The notes beneath the pieces are model-generated. The model searched no databases and was not told the DNA's origin. It saw only the letters and a list, made by a program, of their open reading frames with translations. Positions 1 to 6,878 of a DNA stretch of 6,878 nt are shown here, one piece after another. Both the position numbers and the translations under genes were made by a program. The stretch comes from Geopsychrobacter sp. (GTDB taxonomy: Bacteria > Desulfobacterota > Desulfuromonadia > Desulfuromonadales > Geopsychrobacteraceae): positions 1 through 6,878 of the forward strand of contig JAKIUS010000087.1 of NCBI GenBank assembly GCA_021647445.1, read 5' to 3'. Numbering within the stretch: the stretch's first letter is position 1; every line of letters starts with the position of its first letter.

Positions 1-407
1 ATATGGATACTCTCACGCGCCAACTGTTCTTTGGCGACCATCTGCCCCTTGAGGCCATAGAGAGCGTTTAATATGCCGACTGTGAATGATGAACTGGAAC
101 CCATGCCGCTGCGCGCGGGGAGATCGCCGTCATGGTGAATCTCGAGACCATCATACATGTTTAGAAAACGGAGCGTTTCTCGCGCCGACGGATGCTGTAG
201 CTCCTCAAACCGCTGAACACTTTCAACGGCCGAGTAGACCAACCGCAGGCGATGCTCAAAAAAAGGCGGCAGTTTTCGAATCGAGATATAGCAGTACTTA
301 TCGATGGTCGTCGACAGCACATCCCCACTATTTTTCAGGTACCAGCCAGGAAAGTCTGTTCCGCCGCCAAAAAAAGAGATGCGGTATGGAGTTCTCGAGA
401 TGATCAT
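1..407 (-). CDS. hddA: GHMP-family sugar kinase, HddA-like (D-glycero-D-manno-heptose 7-phosphate kinase), 3' end outside window
   Basis: First 135 residues of a cytoplasmic small-molecule kinase; the C-terminal part lies beyond the left edge. The N-terminus reads IISRTPYRISFFGGGTDFPG (residues 2-21), the characteristic opening of heptose-7-phosphate kinases and their close GHMP relatives. Residues 97-107 (PARSGMGSSSS) are the glycine/serine-rich ATP phosphate-binding loop of the GHMP superfamily. HddA enzymes phosphorylate D-glycero-D-manno-heptose 7-phosphate at C1 on the way to GDP-heptose. The ATG at 407 is firm: an in-frame TAA stands directly before it and AAAAGGGG lies six bases upstream (414-421). 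It follows the epimerase stop by 49 bases, so probably the same transcript. The HddA assignment rests on the N-terminal signature plus the nucleotidyltransferase two genes upstream; a related kinase for another sugar (fucokinase-like) is possible because the substrate-binding C-terminal half is not visible. Confidence 0.88.
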   Translation of the reverse strand, partial: MIISRTPYRISFFGGGTDFPGWYLKNSGDVLSTTIDKYCYISIRKLPPFFEHRLRLVYSAVESVQRFEELQHPSARETLRFLNMYDGLEIHHDGDLPARSGMGSSSSFTVGILNALYGLKGQMVAKEQLARESIH

Positions 408-456
408 TTAATGCCCCTTTTACCTCAATCGGTGAACAACCTGTCAAGGCTCTGGA

Positions 457-1416
<960 letters not shown>

Positions 1417-1468
1417 TCAGGAAAGTCGATTGCTGGCCCTTAAGTAGCGAATAACAACAAAGCAACGA

Positions 1469-2179
1469 CTATTTCAGGTTTCTCTCCAGCTTACGGATGA
1501 ACGCTTCGGCACGACGGAAATCCTCAGGGACCCCGATATCGATAAAATCTCCTTGATACTCTGCCGCTGCCAGCTTCCCGAGCGTTACGAGTTGAGGGAA
1601 CAAATCCCTCTCCAGCGAAGAAGCACCTTCGGGAAGTCCCTGCAAAAAACTTTTCCGACACCAGTATAGTCCCGCATTGATCAACACGTTTTTACCCACG
1701 GGACACTTCTCGACAAAATGCGTGACATACCCCTCAGAAAGGGCAACTTCACCATAACGCGTACCATCTTCAACCCGCCGCAATGCCATGAAACATTCGG
1801 CGGATTGTCGCTGCCCATCCTCAAGAAAGCCGTTAAGATCAAAATTAAAGTATGAGTCACCATTCAACAACAAGAAACGATCTTGTAACAATGGCGCGAC
1901 ATGCCTAAGTGCTCCACCGGTCCCAAGCGGTTCGGTTTCTACAATAACCTCTAACTTCAATTTCCCGTCAAAGAAACTGTCTGTGGGGAAAAGAGCTTGT
2001 ACCACTTCAGCCCGATATCCAGCCAACAGAATCACCTGGGAAATACCTGCGGTAACAAGTTGAGCCAGCAGATAAGACACAAAAGGTTGACCCGCAACAT
2101 CTAGGCAGGGCTTCGGAATGTTCTGTACCAGAGAGCCGAGTCGAGAACCGATACCACCGACAAGAACCAGAGCCTGCAT
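1469..2179 (-). CDS. hddC: Sugar-1-phosphate nucleotidyltransferase, HddC-like (D-glycero-alpha-D-manno-heptose 1-phosphate guanylyltransferase)
   Basis: A complete 236-residue single-domain NTP transferase that joins a sugar 1-phosphate to a nucleotide, releasing pyrophosphate. Visible family motifs are the N-terminal nucleotide loop GGIGSRLG (residues 8-15), the lysine of IPKP (K23), TEPLGTGGALR (82-92), the metal-binding aspartate in LNGDS (D108), and the C-terminal FIDIGVPEDFRRAE. The variant GGIGSRL rather than GGxGTRL, the short length without an acyltransferase or left-handed helix domain, and the neighbouring HddA-like kinase favour the HddC group over RmlA or GlmU types. Mannose-1-phosphate or glucose-1-phosphate transferase activity cannot be excluded. 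The ATG is preceded by AAAGGCGAG (2186-2194). This is the first gene after the 277-base gap and is followed after 70 bases by the epimerase, so it may open its own transcription unit, although no convincing promoter could be read upstream. Confidence 0.85.
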   Translation of the reverse strand: MQALVLVGGIGSRLGSLVQNIPKPCLDVAGQPFVSYLLAQLVTAGISQVILLAGYRAEVVQALFPTDSFFDGKLKLEVIVETEPLGTGGALRHVAPLLQDRFLLLNGDSYFNFDLNGFLEDGQRQSAECFMALRRVEDGTRYGEVALSEGYVTHFVEKCPVGKNVLINAGLYWCRKSFLQGLPEGASSLERDLFPQLVTLGKLAAAEYQGDFIDIGVPEDFRRAEAFIRKLERNLK

Positions 2180-2456
2180 ACTTAACTCGCCTTTAAATTT
2201 ACAGTTTCAGAAGAACCGGCACTCTTTACTCTGTCGTGAGTACCGTCGGAAAAGCATTCCACATATCAGGAGGTTGTTGACTATCCATGATCCGGGTGCA
2301 AATCCGTCTGTTTGGCCCAGATTTCAGTCTCTTTTCGACCAATAGCTACGGCTATTACTCTCAAATTAGCTAAAATCTGATCTCAAACAGACAAATTTTC
2401 ACTTCAGCGCAGATTCAACGTTAACATTCTTCCTTCGGCATAAACTGTCGATAACT
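2180..2456. other. Intergenic region between pseC and the nucleotidyltransferase; no gene seen
   Basis: This is the only gap in the window longer than 70 bases. Short open frames across it carry no recognisable protein. It contains the 87-base palindrome at 2306-2392, leaving 64 bases between the pseC stop and the palindrome and 126 bases between the palindrome and the next start. No T-rich tail of an intrinsic terminator and no clear -35/-10 pair were found for the leftward genes. A weak promoter remains possible. Confidence 0.6.
2306..2392. repeat. 87-base imperfect palindrome with a central hairpin (REP/MITE-like intergenic element)
   Basis: The outer arms are GTCTGTTTG (2306-2314) and CAAACAGAC (2384-2392), a perfect 9-bp match. 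After a small 3/4-base interior bulge the arms resume with CAGATTT (2318-2324) against AAATCTG (2373-2379), again perfect. The 16-base inner flanks pair only partly. At the centre AATAGC-TACG-GCTATT (2341-2356) forms a perfect 6-bp stem. Read on the plus strand, its C(TACG)G apex is a UNCG-type stable tetraloop. All arms share a centre near 2349, which argues against chance. There is no coding potential and no poly-T tail. A dispersed palindromic repeat or a small non-autonomous element is likelier than a terminator, but copy number cannot be judged from one window. Confidence 0.7.
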
Positions 2457-3596
2457 TTACTGAATTATCTCTAGCAGGGCAGACGTTACTCTTTGCTGTT
2501 GCTCACATGTTAAGCCCGGGAAGATGGGTAGAGTGAGAATTTCAGCGTAGGCCGCTTCTGCGTGCGCACAGTGCCCGGGCGGCAGACCTAAACGCTGTTG
2601 ATAATAGGAATGAAGATAAACCGGAAGATAATGAACGTTACAACCAATCCCCTTGGAGCGCAGTCGTTTGAATACGGCCTCACGGTTCGGAACCCGCACA
2701 ACATATAGATGATAAGCATGAGAAACTTCGTCCCGACACCTCAGCGGGGCAATTACACTGCCAGAAAAGGCCAGATCATACGCGCTGGCCACTTTTTGGC
2801 GGCGACTAATCCAGTCCGATATTTTCATCAACTGACTCATCCCCAGAGCGGCATGAATATCGCTCATGCGGTAATTGTAGCCTAGGTCAACCATGTCATA
2901 ACGCCAGGCTGCCTGCTCACTTCGTTGCCAATGATCAGTGGTAATCCCATGGGTTCGAAACCGGTACAGCCGTTCAGCAAACTCTGCACTATTAGTCACC
3001 ACCATCCCCCCTTCAGCAGTGGTAATAGGCTTCACTGGATGAAAACTGAAAACGGTTAAATCTGCCAAGCCGCCACAAGGGCGCCCCTGATAGGTTGCTC
3101 CAAGGGAATGACAAGCGTCCGAGAGTAGATAGATACCATGCTTATCGGCGATTTTTCGCAGGGCCTTATAATCACAGGGCTGGTCAGCATAATCTACCGC
3201 GATGATAGCCTTCGTTCGAGAGGTAATTTTTTCTTCTATCAGCAATGGATCGATCAGCAGGTCCTCTGCACGGACATCAGAAAAGACCGGAGTTCCACCC
3301 TGAAAAATTACCGCATTGGCAGTACTGACAAAGGTCATTGGCGGGACAATAACTTCATCACCAGAGCCAATACCGATAGCATACATGGCCGCATGAAGAG
3401 CTGCTGTCCCACTGGAAACAGCCACCGCATGTGCCCCCTCAACAAAATTGGCTACAGCTTTTTCGAAGGACTCTATTGCTGGGCCAGTTGTCAGCCAGCC
3501 TGATCGCAGAACATCGACAACAGCCTGGATGTCAGCTTCATCAACAGATTGTCGCCCGTAGGGTATACAAATTTGCTCAGACACTCTGCATCTCAT
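2457..3596 (-). CDS. pseC: PseC, UDP-4-amino-4,6-dideoxy-N-acetyl-beta-L-altrosamine transaminase
   Basis: PLP-dependent aminotransferase of the DegT/DnrJ/EryC1/StrS family, 379 residues, that aminates C4 of the keto sugar made by PseB in the second step of pseudaminic acid synthesis. Numbered from the ATG, SSGTAALHAA (61-70) is the cofactor phosphate-binding segment. D160 in LLSDACHSLGA should contact the PLP ring nitrogen, and K189 in FSFHPVKPITTAEGG is the Schiff-base lysine in the context typical of PseC. GYNYRMSDIHAALG (239-252) is the conserved family helix. IPYGRQSVDEADIQAV near the N-terminus is also PseC-like. The ATG at 3596 overlaps pseB by 20 bases and has no good ribosome site; a GTG at 3584 (fifth codon) would give an 8-base overlap and is an equally credible start. 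The overlap implies translational coupling to pseB. A related sugar aminotransferase such as PglE/LegC type is the alternative, made less likely by the adjacent PseB. Confidence 0.92.
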   Translation of the reverse strand: MRCRVSEQICIPYGRQSVDEADIQAVVDVLRSGWLTTGPAIESFEKAVANFVEGAHAVAVSSGTAALHAAMYAIGIGSGDEVIVPPMTFVSTANAVIFQGGTPVFSDVRAEDLLIDPLLIEEKITSRTKAIIAVDYADQPCDYKALRKIADKHGIYLLSDACHSLGATYQGRPCGGLADLTVFSFHPVKPITTAEGGMVVTNSAEFAERLYRFRTHGITTDHWQRSEQAAWRYDMVDLGYNYRMSDIHAALGMSQLMKISDWISRRQKVASAYDLAFSGSVIAPLRCRDEVSHAYHLYVVRVPNREAVFKRLRSKGIGCNVHYLPVYLHSYYQQRLGLPPGHCAHAEAAYAEILTLPIFPGLTCEQQQRVTSALLEIIQ

Positions 3597-4569
3597 ATTC
3601 AGCTACAAGCTTTTTGAGATCAGCCACAGATAGCCATTGTGGGTTATTTCCGCTTGAATAGCTTCTACCTACCGGATAAAGCTTGCCACCCCACTTTTTT
3701 ATACAATCAGCATTCATGCTGGGAAGAATGATAAAGTAATCATCAAATTCAAGCGTGTTTGGGGCATCGGTTTCAGTGATCATTTCTTCATGGATTTTTT
3801 CTCCGGGCCTGATGCCGACAATTTTCCTTATGCCCCCCGGGGCTATGGCCTCAGCGAGATCTATAACTTTGAAGCTTGGAATTCTAGGCACAAAAACCTC
3901 CCCGCCCTGCATACGCTCCAAGGCGCAAAGAACAAACTGAACACCTTCCGCAAGGCTGATGTTAAACCGGGTCATCCGGTCATCAGTAATGGGAAGGACG
4001 CCTTCCTTTTTTTTCTTTAAAAAGAATGGAACGATACTGCCACGACTGCCAAAAACATTGCCATATCGTACCACCGAGAACCGAATATCTCGCTTCCCCT
4101 TCATATTGTTTGCGGCAATAAACAATTTGTCTGAACATAGTTTGGTCGCCCCGTAAAGATTAATGGGAGCTGCAGCCTTGTCAGTACTGAGACCTACAAC
4201 TTTCTGCACCCCGAGATCCAGGCAGGCATCAATAACGTGTTCAGTCCCGAGGATATTCGTCCTAATATACTCAAAGGGGTTGTACTCTGCAGCCGGAACC
4301 TGCTTGAGAGCGGCGGCATGAATAACAATATCTATCCCCTCTAACGCGCGATGAATTCTGGCCTTGTCTCGAACATCACCCAGAAAAAACCGCATCTGCG
4401 GATACTTTCCCCGGGGGTAGCCCTGAGCCATTTCAAACTGTTTCATTTCATCGCGTGAAAACACGACAACCCTCTCCACAGCCGGGTAACGGCTAAAAAC
4501 TGTTTTTATAAATTTCTGGCCAAAAGAACCTGTCCCTCCGGTAACGAGGATTGATTTATCATTCAACAT
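3577..4569 (-). CDS. pseB: PseB, UDP-N-acetylglucosamine 4,6-dehydratase (inverting)
   Basis: Cytoplasmic SDR enzyme of 330 residues that converts UDP-GlcNAc to the 4-keto-6-deoxy L-arabino sugar, the first step of pseudaminic acid synthesis. The NADP-binding motif TGGTGSFG is at residues 10-17. FSRDEMKQFEM (37-47) is the cofactor-selecting segment typical of the FlaA1/PseB group. The catalytic residues D130, K131 and Y139-x3-K143 lie in LSTDKAAAPINLYGATK. Further signatures are ITDDRMTRF, FVPRIPS and VGIRPGEKIHEEM, then a normal C-terminal end, so the gene looks intact and full length. The lack of membrane segments separates it from PglF/WbpM-type dehydratases. The ATG at 4569 has TTGGAG five bases upstream (4575-4580) and overlaps the stop of the upstream gene by 7 bases (ATGTTGA), a coupled arrangement. 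A run of eight adenines lies inside the gene at 4007-4014. Confidence 0.95.
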   Translation of the reverse strand: MLNDKSILVTGGTGSFGQKFIKTVFSRYPAVERVVVFSRDEMKQFEMAQGYPRGKYPQMRFFLGDVRDKARIHRALEGIDIVIHAAALKQVPAAEYNPFEYIRTNILGTEHVIDACLDLGVQKVVGLSTDKAAAPINLYGATKLCSDKLFIAANNMKGKRDIRFSVVRYGNVFGSRGSIVPFFLKKKKEGVLPITDDRMTRFNISLAEGVQFVLCALERMQGGEVFVPRIPSFKVIDLAEAIAPGGIRKIVGIRPGEKIHEEMITETDAPNTLEFDDYFIILPSMNADCIKKWGGKLYPVGRSYSSGNNPQWLSVADLKKLVAEYEMQSV

Positions 4570-6878
4570 TGGCTCTCCAATTTCTGCAGCAAGGTCAATG
4601 CCTGCCGGTTGCCTGGTTCACGCTCAAGGACATATTCAAAAGCCATACGTGCGCCCTCGACACTATTCAGATTTTCCTGAAAGATTTCTCCCATTTTCAG
4701 CATGGAACCCAGATCATCGGGTACCTGCTGCATATATATCGAGTACTCATCGGCGGCTTCCTGATACTTACCGACTAAACGCAACATGTCCGCATAGAGG
4801 GGGATATCAACCGTCGATATCCCGGCCAGACATTGATAAGCCGCAAGGCTACTTTCAATATCATCGGCATCCAGTGACAGAGCGGCGATTCGCCTGAGGG
4901 CGATCCTAACATGGGAAGCCAGAACATTGGGCCCCAGCAACAGATGATAAGCATTTAGCGCCTCATTGACGCGCCCGTTCAATTCATGGAGAAAGCCCTG
5001 AATCAGTGGCTCAAGCTCGATCATCGGGACAGGAAGAACCATATCCACGCAATTCCCGTAGCGTAGAAAGCGTCCATCTCCCTTCATTCCCCGATCGGCA
5101 ATAGCCCCATCAGAAGAGCGAGTACCTGAAGAAGAGAACCCTATCTCTCGCCACCAGCAACCACCATTAACAACCACAAGCTCAATACGATCAACGTTCT
5201 TTCCCGCAAGCCCGATAAGGCTCGCTCTAGATTCTAACCGAAACCACTGCTTACCTTCTGGAAGAGGACCCACGGGAAGAGGTGCATCAGGAAAATCAAG
5301 GTGTCCCCAATAAACAGTAACCATTTCCTCACCAAGGAAATACCTCAGCCCAATCCGGTCAGGAGGGCAATTCTGATCTAGCAGAATATCTACAAATAAA
5401 TTATCATCCATGCCGACCTCTACTGGTGCGGCATCCCAAGAGAATACGGCAACACAATCGATAATCTCATGTGACCTCGTCCCCAGCCAGTCCCAGCCCT
5501 GGCCCACTTTATTGGTACCTGGGTCATCAGCACAAATAGCCCCCCAACAATACCCATTCCCTGAAGACGGGAGAATTCCGGCGGCATCCCAACAAGCAAG
5601 ACCACCGTCAATAAGAACGGCAAATCCTTCGACCATGGCACCCTGCAAACCAAGATCGTCGACCGGCACCTTCAAACGGACCCATTCCCCAAGGGCAGGC
5701 AGGTCTCCCATTTCCAAAACCAAGTCCGATCTATCCCCAAGGATAGTTTTCGCTTCCCCCCAGAGGGCACGATAACGACGACCATCTACAATCCACTGTA
5801 AGATTATGGCGTTTAGTAACCGTCCCTGCCATTGCTCCGGTTCAAGATAACAATCGACAAACAGTGTATCTCCAGACAATAACTGCGTAAAAGAGGCGGA
5901 GGATTCCAGACTGGAGCGAAAAGGATTCCCTGGTGTTTGATCAGTGGCCCTCATGGCTACGGCCAGGCAAGAGGTCCAACGAACCTTACCCACCACTGCA
6001 ACCTTTTCAATCTCCTGTTGGCAGTGCCTGAGTCCGGCGATATCGCCCTGATTAAAGAGTTCAAGCAAGTGCTGATGATTAAATTGCAGTTGATTAACCG
6101 GTCGAATGGCAGAATAACGGTTCTTAATCTCTTCAATCTTCCGAGAGAATGATTTTTCTACCTCGGCCAGCAGAGCACTCCCTTCGGCAATGCTCCGACC
6201 AGGCTGCCCTGACCAAACAAGCCCCCGCCCTAATTGCTGATCAGCTTGCCACTGTACAGCGAGGGCAGCGAAATCAGGAGGTCCCTGCTCCTCCTCCAGA
6301 CGCGAGAGAAGCCTCTGCTTACATTTTTCCAACAGCGAGACAAGACTATTCGAAACGTCAAGATAAGTCTTATAGAATAAAACACTTGCCTGCAAAGAAC
6401 CGTCACCACCCTTTGCCGGATACCGATCTCTGTCTGAAATATGTTGCAAACCCGAACCACCGTATATTCGGATCAACGTAGCAAATTCAAAAGATTTTCC
6501 GGACAATCGTCCCTCGATAAGGCTGATGCGTTTGCGCACTGAAAAACCAGCCATTTCAGCCCTGGAAACGAGCAAATCTTCGAGGCAGCCCAGTCCCTCC
6601 ACAGCAAGATCCCTTACCTGCCGCAAATGCTTTGTCCCCCGCTCCAGCTCCTCAAGTATCTTCCGATAGTGGGAAACTCTCGGCTCTGGGCAAGCAACCG
6701 GAAACGAGTTGTCAATAATAATTTCAGCAGAGACCACCTTCTCAAGATTGATATCACCAAGACTCCGATGCAAGACGTTGGGAATAGCTGCTGCGCCAAG
6801 AGCAGAATTGATAACTGAGCAACCAACCGCCCGTGCTTTCCTTGCCTGAGCCCCAAGCTCCTTTATGGCATTAGCGTA
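4563..6878 (-). CDS. Large Maf/DUF115-like protein with duplicated beta module and C-terminal TPRs, 5' end outside window
   Basis: The frame is open from the right edge to the TGA at 4563, giving 771 residues with no start in view; the TTG at 6773 is internal. Numbering from the edge, residues 1-50 (KARAVGCSVINSALGAAAIP and neighbours) resemble the closing strand and helix of the DUF115/Maf family, whose members are implicated in adding nonulosonic acids to flagellin. Residues about 64-260 are mostly helical and charged. Residues 336-431 and 491-576 are two divergent copies of a beta-rich module sharing LFVD, WG, LPxGxWxRL and a late tryptophan. Residues about 624-766 contain TPR-like helical pairs, for example GKYQEAADEYSIYMQQVPDD. 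No signal peptide or membrane segment is seen in the visible part. It lies directly upstream of pseB with a 7-base overlap, so it is co-translated with pseudaminic acid enzymes. The Maf link is tentative because the catalytic part is missing; a TPR-containing glycosyltransferase of another family is possible. Confidence 0.85.
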   Translation of the reverse strand, partial: YANAIKELGAQARKARAVGCSVINSALGAAAIPNVLHRSLGDINLEKVVSAEIIIDNSFPVACPEPRVSHYRKILEELERGTKHLRQVRDLAVEGLGCLEDLLVSRAEMAGFSVRKRISLIEGRLSGKSFEFATLIRIYGGSGLQHISDRDRYPAKGGDGSLQASVLFYKTYLDVSNSLVSLLEKCKQRLLSRLEEEQGPPDFAALAVQWQADQQLGRGLVWSGQPGRSIAEGSALLAEVEKSFSRKIEEIKNRYSAIRPVNQLQFNHQHLLELFNQGDIAGLRHCQQEIEKVAVVGKVRWTSCLAVAMRATDQTPGNPFRSSLESSASFTQLLSGDTLFVDCYLEPEQWQGRLLNAIILQWIVDGRRYRALWGEAKTILGDRSDLVLEMGDLPALGEWVRLKVPVDDLGLQGAMVEGFAVLIDGGLACWDAAGILPSSGNGYCWGAICADDPGTNKVGQGWDWLGTRSHEIIDCVAVFSWDAAPVEVGMDDNLFVDILLDQNCPPDRIGLRYFLGEEMVTVYWGHLDFPDAPLPVGPLPEGKQWFRLESRASLIGLAGKNVDRIELVVVNGGCWWREIGFSSSGTRSSDGAIADRGMKGDGRFLRYGNCVDMVLPVPMIELEPLIQGFLHELNGRVNEALNAYHLLLGPNVLASHVRIALRRIAALSLDADDIESSLAAYQCLAGISTVDIPLYADMLRLVGKYQEAADEYSIYMQQVPDDLGSMLKMGEIFQENLNSVEGARMAFEYVLEREPGNRQALTLLQKLESQC
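4575..4580 (-). promoter_or_regulatory. Ribosome binding site of pseB inside the upstream gene
   Basis: TTGGAG, five bases before the pseB ATG, lies in the last codons of the Maf-like gene. With the ATGTTGA start/stop overlap, it points to reinitiation or coupled translation of the two proteins. Confidence 0.65.
5151..5408 (-). other. Beta module copy 2 inside the Maf-like protein
   Basis: Encodes about 86 residues beginning DDNLFVDILLDQNCPPDRIG, with VYWG, GPLPEGKQWFRLES, IGLAG and ending GGCWW. It aligns with copy 1 through LFVD, the WG pair, LPxGxxWxRL, the GLxG turn and the late tryptophan, about 155 residues further on. Identity is low outside these positions, so the duplication is old or the two modules have diverged in ligand. 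Confidence 0.55.
5586..5873 (-). other. Beta module copy 1 inside the Maf-like protein
   Basis: Encodes about 96 residues beginning GDTLFVDCYLEPEQ, with ILQW, YRALWGE, GDLPALGEWVRLKVP, LGLQG and ending GGLACWD. This pattern of a short acidic strand, an aromatic WG, an LPxxGxWVRLxVP segment and a terminal tryptophan recalls a beta-sandwich module seen in various multi-domain bacterial proteins, often in carbohydrate-linked settings. The resemblance is from memory of the pattern, not a database match. Confidence 0.55.

Noticed and set aside
2180..2305. Sigma-70 or sigma-54 promoter for the heptose-type genes
   Set aside because: Only weak hexamers such as TAAATT without a matching -35 box were found, and no GG-N10-GC pair at a convincing site.
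2306..2392. Rho-independent terminator for pseC
   Set aside because: The stem is interrupted and AT-rich at its centre, and neither strand has a T-run directly after the arms.
3138..3503. A 121-residue plus-strand open frame inside pseC
   Set aside because: It is antisense to the conserved PseC core and has no recognisable domain or ribosome site.
5410..5775. A 121-residue plus-strand open frame rich in Pro, Ser and Arg opposite the beta modules
   Set aside because: The composition is what the complement of the real gene would give, and it shows no motif.
6614..6856. A minus-strand 80-residue frame with a hydrophobic stretch (LSILLLAQQLF) near the right edge
   Set aside because: It overlaps the long open frame of the Maf-like protein in another frame, and the hydrophobicity comes from the shifted reading of that gene.

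Overview
The window is a piece of a surface-glycan or flagellin-glycosylation locus from a Gram-negative bacterium. Everything convincing lies on the minus strand, so genes are read from right to left. GC content is moderate by eye. The gene content (PseB, PseC and a GDP-heptose-type set next to a large Maf-like/TPR protein) suits a flagellated proteobacterium or a desulfuromonad/deltaproteobacterial relative. The lineage is an inference from gene content only, because there is no rRNA or marker gene here.

Right part (6878 to 4563): a large protein whose reading frame is still open at the right edge, so its N-terminus lies outside. The visible 771 residues hold the tail of what looks like a DUF115/Maf-type sugar-transferase domain, a helical region, two copies of a tryptophan-rich beta-type module that resembles a carbohydrate-recognition fold, and C-terminal TPR-like repeats. 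Middle part (4569 to 2457): pseB and pseC, the first two enzymes of pseudaminic acid synthesis. The three genes overlap by a few bases each and are almost certainly translationally coupled.

A 277-base gap (2180 to 2456) follows pseC. It has no gene, but it carries an 87-base imperfect palindrome centred on a perfect 6-bp hairpin. Left part (2179 to 1): a sugar-1-phosphate nucleotidyltransferase (HddC-like), an NAD-dependent epimerase/dehydratase of unassigned substrate, and the first 135 residues of a GHMP sugar kinase (HddA-like) that runs off the left edge.

Working model: PseB and PseC convert UDP-GlcNAc to UDP-4-amino-4,6-dideoxy-N-acetyl-L-altrosamine. The later pse genes (pseF, G, H, I) are not in the window and must be elsewhere if the sugar is completed. 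The left genes look like a second nucleotide-sugar branch, heptose-7-phosphate to GDP-heptose with a possible modifying SDR enzyme. The Maf-like protein would be a candidate for the transferase or a substrate-recognition factor that uses one of these sugars.
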